Of a DNA stretch of 64,000 nucleotides, positions 37,922-46,302 are shown piece after piece; positions within the stretch are counted from its first letter, which is position 1, and each line of letters opens with the position of its first letter. The position numbers and the translations under genes are program-made. This stretch comes from a bacterium (GTDB lineage Bacteria; Desulfobacterota; Binatia; DP-6): assembly GCA_026129405.1 (NCBI GenBank), contig JAHCID010000011.1, forward strand, positions 70,770 through 134,769. Reading direction: 5' to 3'. The notes beneath the pieces were generated by a model. It was not told the DNA's origin. It was given only the letters and a program-made list of their open reading frames with translations, and did no database searches.

Positions 37922-38694
37922 CACGGCCGCCAGTCGTGGCTCCATGCCTCGCCCGCGCGGCGCTCGTAGAGCCGGACGTCGGACTCCCGGTCGACCTCGC
38001 ACCAGCGACCGTCGACCGGCACGGCGAGCACCGGCTGGCCCGCGGCGATGAGCGCGCGCAGGAGCGACGTCATGTCGAGGCGGTCGCCGGCCGGACCGTC
38101 CAGCGCCGCCACCAGCCGTGCGATGTGCGCGAACGCCGCCGGCGCGATGCGGAGCAGGCCCATGTACTGCCCGTCGGTCGCGTCGAGGCGCGGACGCGGG
38201 CGGCCGATGTCGACGACCCGACCCTGCGCGTCGACGCGAAAGCTCTCCGCGTCGCCGGCCGGATCGTCGAACCGCTCGCGCCACAGCGCCCGCCAGAGGC
38301 GATCGTAGGCGATGGCCAGGTCCGCGTCGGCCGCGGCGAGGGCGGCGACGGTGTCGGGATGGTAGACGATGTCTCCATAGGCGACGATGCACGTCTCGCG
38401 CGCCAGCCACGGCGCCGCGCAGAGGAGCGAGCGCACCATGTTGGTCGTCGCCCAGCGCGGATTCTCGAAGCTCGCGAGCCCCGGCCGGGCGAGCTGCTCG
38501 CCGCGGTAGCCGCGCACCACGGCGATCTCGATCACCCCGGCGGCCCGGAGCGCGTCGCATTGCCAGTCGAGGAGCGCGCGCCCGGCGAGCGGCGTGAGGC
38601 ACTTCGGACGCGCGTCCGACAGCTCCCCCATGCGCGCCCCTCGCCCCGCGGCCAGGATGACCGCCCGGCGTACGCCGCCGCCCGTTCCGGTCAC
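37921..38694 (-). CDS. CTP:phosphoglutamine cytidylyltransferase-like (Cj1416-like)
   Basis: 257 residues from a GTG at 38694 (GTGA overlap). Nucleotidyltransferase core: AVILAAGRGARMGELSDARP with PKCLTPLAGRALLDWQCDAL, then CIVAYGDIVYHPDTVAALAA carrying the metal-binding Asp. This is the LicC/phosphocholine-cytidylyltransferase subgroup, to which Cj1416 belongs. In Campylobacter the enzyme joins L-glutamine phosphate to CTP to give CDP-L-glutamine. Assignment depends on context; alone the family could also make CDP-choline or an NDP-sugar. Confidence 0.8.
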   Translation of the reverse strand: MTGTGGGVRRAVILAAGRGARMGELSDARPKCLTPLAGRALLDWQCDALRAAGVIEIAVVRGYRGEQLARPGLASFENPRWATTNMVRSLLCAAPWLARETCIVAYGDIVYHPDTVAALAAADADLAIAYDRLWRALWRERFDDPAGDAESFRVDAQGRVVDIGRPRPRLDATDGQYMGLLRIAPAAFAHIARLVAALDGPAGDRLDMTSLLRALIAAGQPVLAVPVDGRWCEVDRESDVRLYERRAGEAWSHDWRP

Positions 38695-39341
38695 GCCGGA
38701 AGTCCCAGCCATCGCCGCACGAGGCGACGATCGGCGTCGCGGACGGCGCCGCGCTCCGGATGCCACTGCAAGGCCACGATGGGCGCGTCGCGGTGGTACA
38801 CGCCCTCGACGATGCCGTCGTCCGCCACGGCGAACTCGCGCAGCCCGTCTGCCGCCGTGCCCTGCGCGACGGCGAAGCGATGGTAGGAGTTGACCTCCAG
38901 CCGCGCCCCGCTGGGCCGCCCGTACGGGGCGCCGTCCGTGATCGTGACCGCGTGCGTGCGGGCCAGATGGCCGTCCCCGGCGCATGCCGTCAGCGGACCA
39001 CCGAGCCAGTGCTGAACGACCTGGAGGCCGCGGCAGACGCCGATCACTGGAACCCCGCGGGCACAGGCGTCCTCGAGCAGGCACGTCTCGGTGCGGTCGC
39101 GAACCGGCTCGGTTGCGAGATCGTTCCCGCCGCTCAGCAGGTAGGCGTCGAGCTGCCAGCGCCGCACGAGGTCCACGACGCCCTCGCCCACGTTCGCGAT
39201 CGGCATCCAGGCGACCTCGGGCAGCACCGCGGCCAGGAAGCGCGACCAGTCGTGCGCCAGCGCGTCGCGCCGCTCGCCGTGGCCGGCGGCATGCTCCACG
39301 CGCATGGTGACACCGATGCGGCGCACCCGCGGCTCAGCCAC
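38691..39341 (-). CDS. Class I glutamine amidotransferase-like gamma-glutamyl-CDP-amidate hydrolase (Cj1417-like)
   Basis: 216 residues. Peptidase C26/GATase fold with catalytic Cys103 in VIGVCRGLQVVQHWLGG, and His194/Glu196 in VALQWHPERGA. YLLSGGNDLATEP supplies the usual GGND turn. In Campylobacter, Cj1417 removes glutamate from CDP-L-glutamine, leaving cytidine diphosphoramidate. The sequence alone says only gamma-glutamyl hydrolase; the role comes from its neighbours. Overlaps the glutamine kinase end by eight bases. Confidence 0.82.
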   Translation of the reverse strand: MAEPRVRRIGVTMRVEHAAGHGERRDALAHDWSRFLAAVLPEVAWMPIANVGEGVVDLVRRWQLDAYLLSGGNDLATEPVRDRTETCLLEDACARGVPVIGVCRGLQVVQHWLGGPLTACAGDGHLARTHAVTITDGAPYGRPSGARLEVNSYHRFAVAQGTAADGLREFAVADDGIVEGVYHRDAPIVALQWHPERGAVRDADRRLVRRWLGLPA

Positions 39342-41793
39342 GCAGCGGCCTCACGACCCGAGCGCCGCAGTCGAGCTCCACGCGCCCGGCCGCCACCACC
39401 CGCTCGAAGAGCTGCTCGCCGACGCCGATCGCCGCCGGCAGGCCGATCTCCGCGCAGCGAATCGCCATGTGCGAGTTCGTGCCGCCGAACCGTGTGACGA
39501 GCCCTGCGATGTCCCGGGTGAAGATCCAGTCGAACCCCGGATCCGCGTTCTCGATGCACACCACCGCGCGCGCCAGCCCGTCGCTGCGGAGCGAGCGGCT
39601 GTCCAGCCGGACGACGGCCGCCTCCACGGCCCGCGCGGTCACGAAGTTCGGCTGACTGCGGTGCGCCGGCACGACGTAGAGGTCGTGCGCGTCGCGCACG
39701 AGATGTCCGAGCCGCACGGCATGGCCCACCTCGGCGCTTCGGCGCCGCAGGGCGATCAGCTCCCGCAGGTACTCGTCGCGATCGCTCACGGAGGGGCTCG
39801 TCACCTGATCGGCGATCTCCTCGACGCACAGCCAGGACAGCTCCTCGCGCGACAGGTCGAGCCCTGCCCCCCAGCGCGCGATCTCTTCGAGGGCGTCAGA
39901 CAGGTGGCGCGTGAAGACGAACTTCGCGTGCTCGCGGCCGGTGACCGCCTGGCGCGCGTAGCGCAGCAGCGTGCGGGCGTCGACGCCGTCGAGCCCGGCC
40001 TCCTGGAGCAGGGCATCGAGCGCCGCGACCTCCGCGGGCCCGAGGACGAACGGCGGGCGTGCGAGCTCGCGGGCCCGCGTCCCCGCAGCGGCGAAGAGAT
40101 CCGGGCGCTGATCGTAGCGCAGCGACGCCAGATCGTACGTACCGGGCCGCAGATGGCCGTAGCGCCGGAGAAAGACGTCGGGCGCGAGGGTGCCGCCCAG
40201 CACGGCGTCGAAGTCGGCCGTGAGCCGACTCGTCACCGTCTCGAGCGACGCCTTGAAGGCCGCGAGCCGCTCGGGCGCCAGGGCCTCCCGCTCGACGGCG
40301 GAGCGCAGGAGCGCCTCGGCGACGAAGGCGTGGCGCGCGATCACCGCGAAGGGATGGGTCCCGAGCCGGCGGCATTCCCGCAGGAGAGCCGTGAGGCGCC
40401 ACGGGCCGGGCTCGCCCGCACCCGCCGCACGCTGGCGGTACGCCAGGCGCTCGATGCACGCCGTCGCGCGGGCCAGCGTGCCGTCGGGCCCGAGCGACAC
40501 GCAGCGCCGCGTGAGCGCGGTCAGGCGCGCCGCATAGTCCACGAGCTCGCCGGCGCGCAGCACACCGGGGTAACGCTCCCGAACCGCGGCGTCGAACCCG
40601 AAGTCGCGCACGGTGGTGGCGACGGCGAACTCGACCTTGTCGTGCAGCTCCGGGTTGGCGGCGAGGCGATCGAGCCAGGCGTCGACGAGACGATCCTCCA
40701 CCGTACGCTCGAGGCCGCGGGGCAGGAACGAGTTGAAGCTGTTGCGCACGTCGACGTACGGACGTCCCGCGAGCGAGACCATGAGGCATTCCCCGGGAAC
40801 CGCACGGTAGCCCATGGCGACGCGGGCCGCGCGCCAGGTGCGATCGGTCACCAGCCGCCGATAGAGCGAGGTCGCCAGCGGCCGCGGGTGCGTGCCGAGG
40901 ATCTCCGCGGGATTCCAATCGGGCATCTGCCCGAGGATCGTGCGGGAACCGGCGATGGCGGCGCGCGGCGCCGAGCGCTCGGCGACGAAGCGCTCGATGC
41001 GGCGCAGGGACTCGGAGACGCGGACCGCGATGAAGCGATCCCAGGACGCGCAGGCGGCGATGCGACGCACCTGGAGCACGAACACCCGGCCGTCGCGCGT
41101 ACGCGCGAACTCGATGTCGAGGGGCAAGCGGCGCCCGCACAGATCCTCGACCTCACGCGCCGTTTCGACCAGCGCGGCGACCCGCTCGGACTCGATGTAG
41201 CCGGGGAGCGACTCGTGGTGCACGGACAGGGTCTTGTTGACGCCCACTCCGCCCGTCACGCGGTCGGTCCGCCCCGATTCGTCGTCGTAGTTGATGACGT
41301 AGTACGGGGCGCCGGTGTCGAGCGCGTGGGTCATGAGAACGCCGCTCAGCACGACGTCCGCGACCATGCGCTGGACCAGCACCTGGTCCTCGCCGCTGCC
41401 GCCGTAGGATGCGATCACCTCCTCGACCGCGGCGCGGACGGCGCCGGCGTCGCTGCCGTCCACTCCGAGACACGAGCGAAAGCTGCCCGCCATGGACGCC
41501 CGTACACCGTCCTCGACGCGCGCGCTGGAACGAACCGCGAGTGGTGCCCCACCGAAGCGCACCTGGATGGCCGCAACCCAGAACGCGCTCCCGTCGCGCC
41601 ATGCCCCGACGGTGAAGTGCAGCCCATCGGGAACCACCGAGCGGCGCAGGAGCGGCCGCAGGCGTTCGAGCGTCTCCGCCTTGCTGCCGAGGACATCGAC
41701 CGTCCCCGCAAGGCGTGCCGCCGCACCGCCGCCGCCGCGCGACGCCGACGGCCCCGGATCCGCCTGCCCGGACGCGTGCACCTCGCCCTCCAT
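39334..41793 (-). CDS. PEP-synthase-like L-glutamine kinase (Cj1418-like)
   Basis: 819 residues. N-terminal PEP/pyruvate-dikinase ATP-grasp domain (about 30-265: VLGSKAETLERLRPLLRRS; GAPLAVRSSARVEDGVRASM with AGSFRSCLGV; RDGRVFVLQVRRIA), long helical middle, and a C-terminal swivelling phosphohistidine domain with TRFGGTNSHMAIRCAEIGLP, where His775 is the predicted phosphate carrier. No PEP-binding TIM-barrel is present, as in Cj1418, which phosphorylates glutamine using ATP. Start 41793 is the only in-frame ATG near the domain; no ribosome-binding site is seen and the predicted leader is about eight bases. First gene of the operon. Confidence 0.83.
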   Translation of the reverse strand: MEGEVHASGQADPGPSASRGGGGAAARLAGTVDVLGSKAETLERLRPLLRRSVVPDGLHFTVGAWRDGSAFWVAAIQVRFGGAPLAVRSSARVEDGVRASMAGSFRSCLGVDGSDAGAVRAAVEEVIASYGGSGEDQVLVQRMVADVVLSGVLMTHALDTGAPYYVINYDDESGRTDRVTGGVGVNKTLSVHHESLPGYIESERVAALVETAREVEDLCGRRLPLDIEFARTRDGRVFVLQVRRIAACASWDRFIAVRVSESLRRIERFVAERSAPRAAIAGSRTILGQMPDWNPAEILGTHPRPLATSLYRRLVTDRTWRAARVAMGYRAVPGECLMVSLAGRPYVDVRNSFNSFLPRGLERTVEDRLVDAWLDRLAANPELHDKVEFAVATTVRDFGFDAAVRERYPGVLRAGELVDYAARLTALTRRCVSLGPDGTLARATACIERLAYRQRAAGAGEPGPWRLTALLRECRRLGTHPFAVIARHAFVAEALLRSAVEREALAPERLAAFKASLETVTSRLTADFDAVLGGTLAPDVFLRRYGHLRPGTYDLASLRYDQRPDLFAAAGTRARELARPPFVLGPAEVAALDALLQEAGLDGVDARTLLRYARQAVTGREHAKFVFTRHLSDALEEIARWGAGLDLSREELSWLCVEEIADQVTSPSVSDRDEYLRELIALRRRSAEVGHAVRLGHLVRDAHDLYVVPAHRSQPNFVTARAVEAAVVRLDSRSLRSDGLARAVVCIENADPGFDWIFTRDIAGLVTRFGGTNSHMAIRCAEIGLPAAIGVGEQLFERVVAAGRVELDCGARVVRPLRG

Positions 41794-41810
41794 GCGTCGG
41801 CCCCGAGCCG

Positions 41811-41826
41811 AGCAAGGCGGGTGCCA
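41811..41826 (-). promoter_or_regulatory. Sigma-54 promoter of the phosphoramidate operon
   Basis: Minus-strand TGGCACCCGCCTTGCT is a full consensus match. Predicted start near 41800, just ahead of the ATG at 41793. Confidence 0.8.
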
Positions 41827-41898
41827 GCATGCGCGATCGCGCCGGCGGGACCGGGTCGTGGCAGCGACACGCGGCCGGGAAGAGGATCCCGTCACGAG

Positions 41899-41912
41899 GT
41901 CATCGCGTTGAC
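41899..41912. promoter_or_regulatory. FlgR/FleQ-type box shared by divergent sigma-54 promoters
   Basis: GTCATCGCGTTGAC, exact GTCA-N6-TGAC, differing from the box at 31571-31584 by one base. Centre about 105 bases from the predicted minus-strand start and 76 from the plus-strand start. Confidence 0.55.
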
Positions 41913-41955
41913 GCGCGGCCCGCGGCCGCATGCCCGCGGGCCAGGCGTGAGCGCG

Positions 41956-41971
41956 CGGCATGTCGCTTGCT
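41956..41971 (+). promoter_or_regulatory. Sigma-54 promoter of the zinc-ribbon/hydrolase/glycosyltransferase unit
   Basis: CGGCATGTCGCTTGCT, identical over all 16 bases to the promoter at 31667-31682. Predicted start near 41982, leader about 65 bases to the ATG at 42047. Confidence 0.65.
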
Positions 41972-42046
41972 CCGCTCGGCGACCGACTGGGATGGCGTCG
42001 ACTGCCGGCACGTGGGCGGCAGGGCCGAAGGCCGGAGGAGGATGGG

Positions 42047-42442
42047 ATGAGCGTCCGCTGCAACCGCTGCGCCCACGAGGCGAAGAACCTGCCCGAGCTC
42101 GCCGCCCACGTCCGCACCGAGCACCTGAGCCCGCGCGCCGCCCGGCTCGCCGCCGAGCGCGACGGCACGCTGGCGCCGCGTCCGAAGGGCGGCAAGCCCG
42201 GCGAGTCGAAGGCCCTCACGGAGCTGCGCAGCCTCATGGCGAACGGCCGCGAGGGCAGCGTCGCGCGCAGCACCGGCGCCGGGTTCGTCGACACGGGCGA
42301 ACGTCAGGCCTGCGAGTCGTGCGGACGCCTCGACGTGCTGCGCCCGGTCGCACGCAGCTCGTGGAGCCTCGACCCGACGCGGCGCACGGCCCTCGTCTGC
42401 CCGATCTGTGCGGGCGCCGGCGCGCCGCCGCCGGCGGCATGA
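42047..42442 (+). CDS. Small zinc-finger/zinc-ribbon protein, uncharacterised
   Basis: 131 residues; GGAGGAGG precedes the ATG. The N-terminus has a C2H2-like finger, CNRCAHEAKNLPELAAHVRT followed by EH (Cys-x2-Cys ... His-x4-His), and the C-terminus a four-cysteine ribbon, CESCGRLDVLRPV ... CPICAG. The middle is basic with a central helix (KALTELRSLMANGREGSVAR). Treble-clef or C2H2 proteins of this size often bind DNA or RNA. It is under its own sigma-54 promoter, divergent from the phosphoramidate operon, so it may regulate flagellar or glycan genes; function unknown. Confidence 0.8.
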   Translation: MSVRCNRCAHEAKNLPELAAHVRTEHLSPRAARLAAERDGTLAPRPKGGKPGESKALTELRSLMANGREGSVARSTGAGFVDTGERQACESCGRLDVLRPVARSSWSLDPTRRTALVCPICAGAGAPPPAA

Positions 42443-42493
42443 GCCGCCCGGCCGCCTTGCCATTCCGCGCCGGGTCGAGCCACATGCGTGCGC

Positions 42494-43228
42494 ATGTCCT
42501 CCGCCCCGACGCCCGATCTCCGGACCGCCTCCGTCGACTACCGCTGCGGCGACGACGTCCTCGAAGCCTACGTGGTCACGCACGCCGACGGCTCCCCCCG
42601 TCCCACGGTCCTCGTCTGCCACGACTGGAGCGGCCAGAACGGCGGCATCCGTGCGATCGCCGAGCGTGTCGCGGCGCTCGGCTACACCGCCGTCGCGCTC
42701 GACAACTACGGCAAGGGCGTGCGCGGCGCGGAGACGGCGGACAACACGCACCTCCTGACGCCGCTGCTCGCCGACCGTGCCCTCCTGCGCCGCCGCCTCC
42801 TCGCCGGCGTCGACTTCGCCCGCACCCAGGCCGCCGTCGATCCCGAGCGGGTCGCCGCCATCGGCTACTGCTTCGGCGGCCTCTGCGTCCTCGACCTCGC
42901 CCGTGCCGGCGCCCCCCTGCGCGGCGTGGTCAGCTTCCACGGCATCTTCGCGCCGCCGAGCCTGGGGCCGCAGGGCCCGATCGCGAGCAGGGTGCTGGTG
43001 CTGCACGGCTGGGACGACCCGCTGGCCCAGCCCGCCGACGTGCTCGCGCTGGCCGCCGAGCTCACCGCCGCCGGCGCCGACTGGCAGCTCCACGCCTACG
43101 GCCACACGCTGCACGCCTTCACGTTCCCCGGCGCCGCCTCCCCGGAGAAGGGCCTCGCCTACCACGCCGACGCCGAGCGGCGCTCGTGGGCGGCGATGCG
43201 CGCGTTCCTGGCCGAGGTGCTGGCGTAG
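42494..43228 (+). CDS. Dienelactone-hydrolase-family protein
   Basis: 244 residues from the ATG at 42494 (a GTG two codons upstream is also open). Alpha/beta hydrolase with the DLH triad: nucleophile Cys in AAIGYCFGGLCVLDLAR, Asp in VLVLHGWDDPLAQPADVLAL and His in GHTLHAFTFPGAASPEKG. The Cys nucleophile is characteristic of DLH. True dienelactone hydrolases act in chloroaromatic degradation, but most family members are general esterases. 51 bases after the zinc-ribbon gene and perhaps co-transcribed. Confidence 0.88.
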   Translation: MSSAPTPDLRTASVDYRCGDDVLEAYVVTHADGSPRPTVLVCHDWSGQNGGIRAIAERVAALGYTAVALDNYGKGVRGAETADNTHLLTPLLADRALLRRRLLAGVDFARTQAAVDPERVAAIGYCFGGLCVLDLARAGAPLRGVVSFHGIFAPPSLGPQGPIASRVLVLHGWDDPLAQPADVLALAAELTAAGADWQLHAYGHTLHAFTFPGAASPEKGLAYHADAERRSWAAMRAFLAEVLA

Positions 43229-43245
43229 CCGCGCGCGAGCAGCCG

Positions 43246-44115
43246 ATGGACGCGCCCAGGTCCTGGCGCGTCCGCGCCGAGCTGCTGCGGCTGGCGCTGC
43301 GCAGTCGCGTCTCCCGCCGAGCCGCCGTCGACCCCGCGTGCCCTACCGTCGTCACCATGACGACGCATCGGGCGCGGCTCGCGTCGGTGCACCTGGCACT
43401 GGAATCCATCGCCCGCGGCACGGTGCGGCCGGGCCGACTGCTGCTCTGGATCGACGACCCCGCGCTGCTGGCGGCGCTGCCCGGGTCGTGGCGGCGGCTC
43501 GAGCGGCGCGGCGTCGAGATCCTCCCCGCCGCGCGCGAGGGCGTGCACACGAAGTGGTTCCCGTACGTCCACGGCGCCGACCGGCACACGCGCCCGCTCG
43601 TCACCGCCGACGACGACATGATCTACCCGCCGGGGTGGCTCGCCGGCCTCGTCGCCGCGCACCGCCGTCACCCGGGCGACGTGCTCTGCTACCGCGCGCA
43701 CCGCATGCGCTTCGACGGCGAAGCGCTCGCGCCCTACCCCACCTGGGGACCTTGCCGCGACGGCGTCGCGACCATCGCCAACTTCGGCACCTCGGTCTCC
43801 GGCCAGCTCTTCCCGCCGCACCTGCTCGACGCGATCGCCGGCGCCGGCACCGGCTTTCGCGACCGCTGCCCGCACGCCGACGACGTCTGGCTCCATCACT
43901 GTGCGCTGCGCGCCGGCGCGCGGGTGCGCCAGATCGTGCCGGAGCCGATCCACTTCGAGTTCATCCCCCGCACCCAGGACGTGGCGCTCCACCGCACGAA
44001 CTTCTCGCGCGACAACGACCTGCAGATCGCGGCCACGTACGACGCGGCGGATCTGGCGCGTGTCCGCGCGGCGGTGCCGGAGGCGGACGCGGCACGGGCG
44101 GGCGCGGTCGCGTGA
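43246..44115 (+). CDS. Glycosyltransferase, GT-A-like, uncharacterised
   Basis: 289 residues. Starts with a basic N-terminus, then PTVVTMTTHRARLASVHLAL and a beta-alpha-beta nucleotide fold; LVTADDDMIYPPGWLAGLVA contains the DDD metal-binding motif; TSVSGQLFPPHLLDAI and CPHADDVWLHHCALRAGARV probably bind the acceptor. The layout resembles small glycosyltransferases of capsule and lipopolysaccharide loci. No membrane span. It follows the DLH gene by 17 bases. Donor and acceptor unknown. Confidence 0.75.
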   Translation: MDAPRSWRVRAELLRLALRSRVSRRAAVDPACPTVVTMTTHRARLASVHLALESIARGTVRPGRLLLWIDDPALLAALPGSWRRLERRGVEILPAAREGVHTKWFPYVHGADRHTRPLVTADDDMIYPPGWLAGLVAAHRRHPGDVLCYRAHRMRFDGEALAPYPTWGPCRDGVATIANFGTSVSGQLFPPHLLDAIAGAGTGFRDRCPHADDVWLHHCALRAGARVRQIVPEPIHFEFIPRTQDVALHRTNFSRDNDLQIAATYDAADLARVRAAVPEADAARAGAVA

Positions 44116-44161
44116 GCGCGGGCCTGCGGCTCTGCCGGGCTACTCCGCGCCCGAGCGCCGC

Positions 44162-44352
44162 ATGTCGGAGATGCCCCGGGCGGCGGTACCGCCGTGCGAC
44201 GCGCGGACGGAGGCCGCGCCGCATCAGGTCGGCGCCCTCGGGCGCTGGAACCTCGCCGTCGAGATCGACGCGACCACCAGCTACCCGCGGTGGGACGGCC
44301 GGCCGACTACGGGCACATCGTCGCGACGCTCGTCCCGGTCGCGCCCTCGTGA
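44162..44352 (+). pseudogene. Coding-like remnant between glycosyltransferase and glycosidase
   Basis: In the 295-base gap 44116-44410 an open stretch from the ATG at 44162 contains LGRWNLAVEIDATTSYPRWD, which looks like real protein; a shift near 44305 continues as DYGHIVATLVPVAPS up to a TGA at 44352. It may be a small frameshifted gene or a fragment. Family not recognised. No promoter seen in the gap. Confidence 0.3.
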
Positions 44353-44410
44353 CCTTGCGCGATCGCTTTCTCCTTCCGTCCCGCCGTCCCGATGTCGTAC
44401 ACCGCCGCCC

Positions 44411-46302
44411 ATGCGGACCGCCCTCGCCGGCGCCATGCTGGCGCTCTGCCTCGCCGTCGCACCCGCCCGGGCCCAGCCCACCACCGACGCCTGGGGCGGC
44501 TTCACCGGCGTCGCCACCACCGCCACCGGGCGCTTCCGCACCGCCCAGATCGACGGCACCTGGTGGCTGCTCACGCCCGACGGCCACGGCTTCTTCTCGT
44601 CGGGCATCGTCGGCGTGCGCGTGCTCGGCGACTACGCGCCGACGATCGGCACGGCGCCGTACCAGGACAACGTCCTCGCCCGCTACGGCAGCGAGGTCGC
44701 CTGGGCCACCGCGGCGCTGGCCCGGCTGCAGGCCGTCGGCGCGACCACGATCGGATCGTGGAGCCGCTACGATCTCTTCGTCGGGGTGATGGCCTACACG
44801 CCGATCCTCGGCTTCGCGCAGCATGCGCCGGCGGTGCCCGGCGTCGCGCCGGGGCTGACGGGGCAGCCCGTGCGCGACTACTTCGCGCCGGCGTTCGCGG
44901 CGGGCGCGGCGATCGAGGCGCAGAACGCGCTCTCCTGTGCGACCGATCCGTGGTGCATCGGCGTCTTCACCGACAACGAGCTCGGCTGGGGACCCGGCGT
45001 CGCGCTCACCCTGCCGCTCTTCGACGCCTACTTCCGCCTGCCCGCGGGCGCGCCCGGCAAGCTCGCGCTCCAGGCCCACCTCGCGAGCCACTACGGCGGC
45101 GAGGTCGCCGCGTTCAACGCCGACTTCGGCCTGTCGCTCGCGAGCTTCGCCGACGTGCAGGCGATGACGACGCTGGTCGCCGACTGGAACACCGACGGGC
45201 CCGGCCGCCAGGCGGTGCGGCGTGCCTTCACCGGCGTGGTCGCCGCGCGCTACTTCCAGGTGGCGCACGACGCGCTCCGCGCCGTCGAGCCGTCGATGCT
45301 GATCCTGGGCGCGCGCTTCCTCTCCTACAGCACGCCGCCGCAGGTGGTGGCGGCGGCGGCGCCGTGGGTCGACGTCATGAGCACCAACTACTACGAGCTG
45401 CTGCCGGACTGGTTCGCGCTCTCGCAGACCATCGCCCAGAACGCCGGCTTCATTCCCGCGGCGCGCATGTTCGACGACGTCGACACCATCTACGCGTTGG
45501 CGGGCAAGCCGATTCTCATCAGCGAGTTCGGCTACCGCTCCGCCGAGTCCGACCTGCCGAACACCTTCCCGCCCTTCTACCCGACGCTGCCGACGCAGAG
45601 CGCGCGCGCCGACGCCTTCGCGCGCTACTTCCGCCGCGCGCTCCAGCGCCCGTACGTCGTCGGCACGCACTGGTTCAAGCACGCCGACCAGCCGATCGAG
45701 GGCCGCAACGACGGCGAGGACAACAACTGGGGCATCGTCGACCTGCACGACGACCCCTACGTCGCCGTCGGCGATCGCATGCGTCTCCTGCACGACGGCG
45801 CCGCGCCGCGCCGCGCGCTCGTCCCCGGCGGCACCGACCCGCGCGCGGAATGCCTCGTCGAGTGGGCGGCGACGGCGCCGTCGGCGATGCGCGTGAAGGC
45901 CGGCGTCGCGCTGCCGACCGGCAAGCTCACCTGCACCGACGGCGACCCACCTGCGACCTCGACGGCGTCTCGGGCCAGTGCGTGATCGAGCTGGCCCCGT
46001 GCGCGCCGACGGCGGACGGGCGTCTCGCCGCATGTGCGCCCGCGAGCCTCACCTCGGCCGTGCTGGTGAAGCCCAAGGCAGCCAAGGCGCCGGCGCTCGC
46101 GGCGGCGCTGTCGGCGAGCCTCGGCTCGCTCGTCGGCCTGGCGGTGCCGGGCACGGCGCCCACCACGTGCGGGGCGGCGGTGCAGGTGGTGCTGCCGCTC
46201 GGCACGAAGAAGCGCGCCAAGCAGGCGATCGTCACGCGGGCGTACGCCGGCACGCGGCGCGACGTCGACCGGCTGACGCTGGTGTGCGAGCGAGCACTCT
46301 AG
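44411..46302 (+). CDS. Secreted clan GH-A glycosidase-like protein (agarase-like), one frameshift
   Basis: About 630 residues after bridging a lost C near 45,949 (CCC where CCCC restores the frame). Signal peptide MRTALAGAMLALCLAVAPARA. Glycosidase features: WWLLTPDGHGFFSSGIVGVR, WCIGVFTDNELGWG (acid/base Glu) and KPILISEFGYRSAESDLP (nucleophile Glu), with HWFKHADQPIEGRNDGEDNN near the end. The C-terminal 110 residues after the shift are cysteine-containing and end TKKRAKQAIVTRAYAGTRRD then VDRLTLVC, a tail I associate with Binatota secreted proteins. Substrate unknown. Convergent overlap of four bases with the next gene. Confidence 0.7.
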
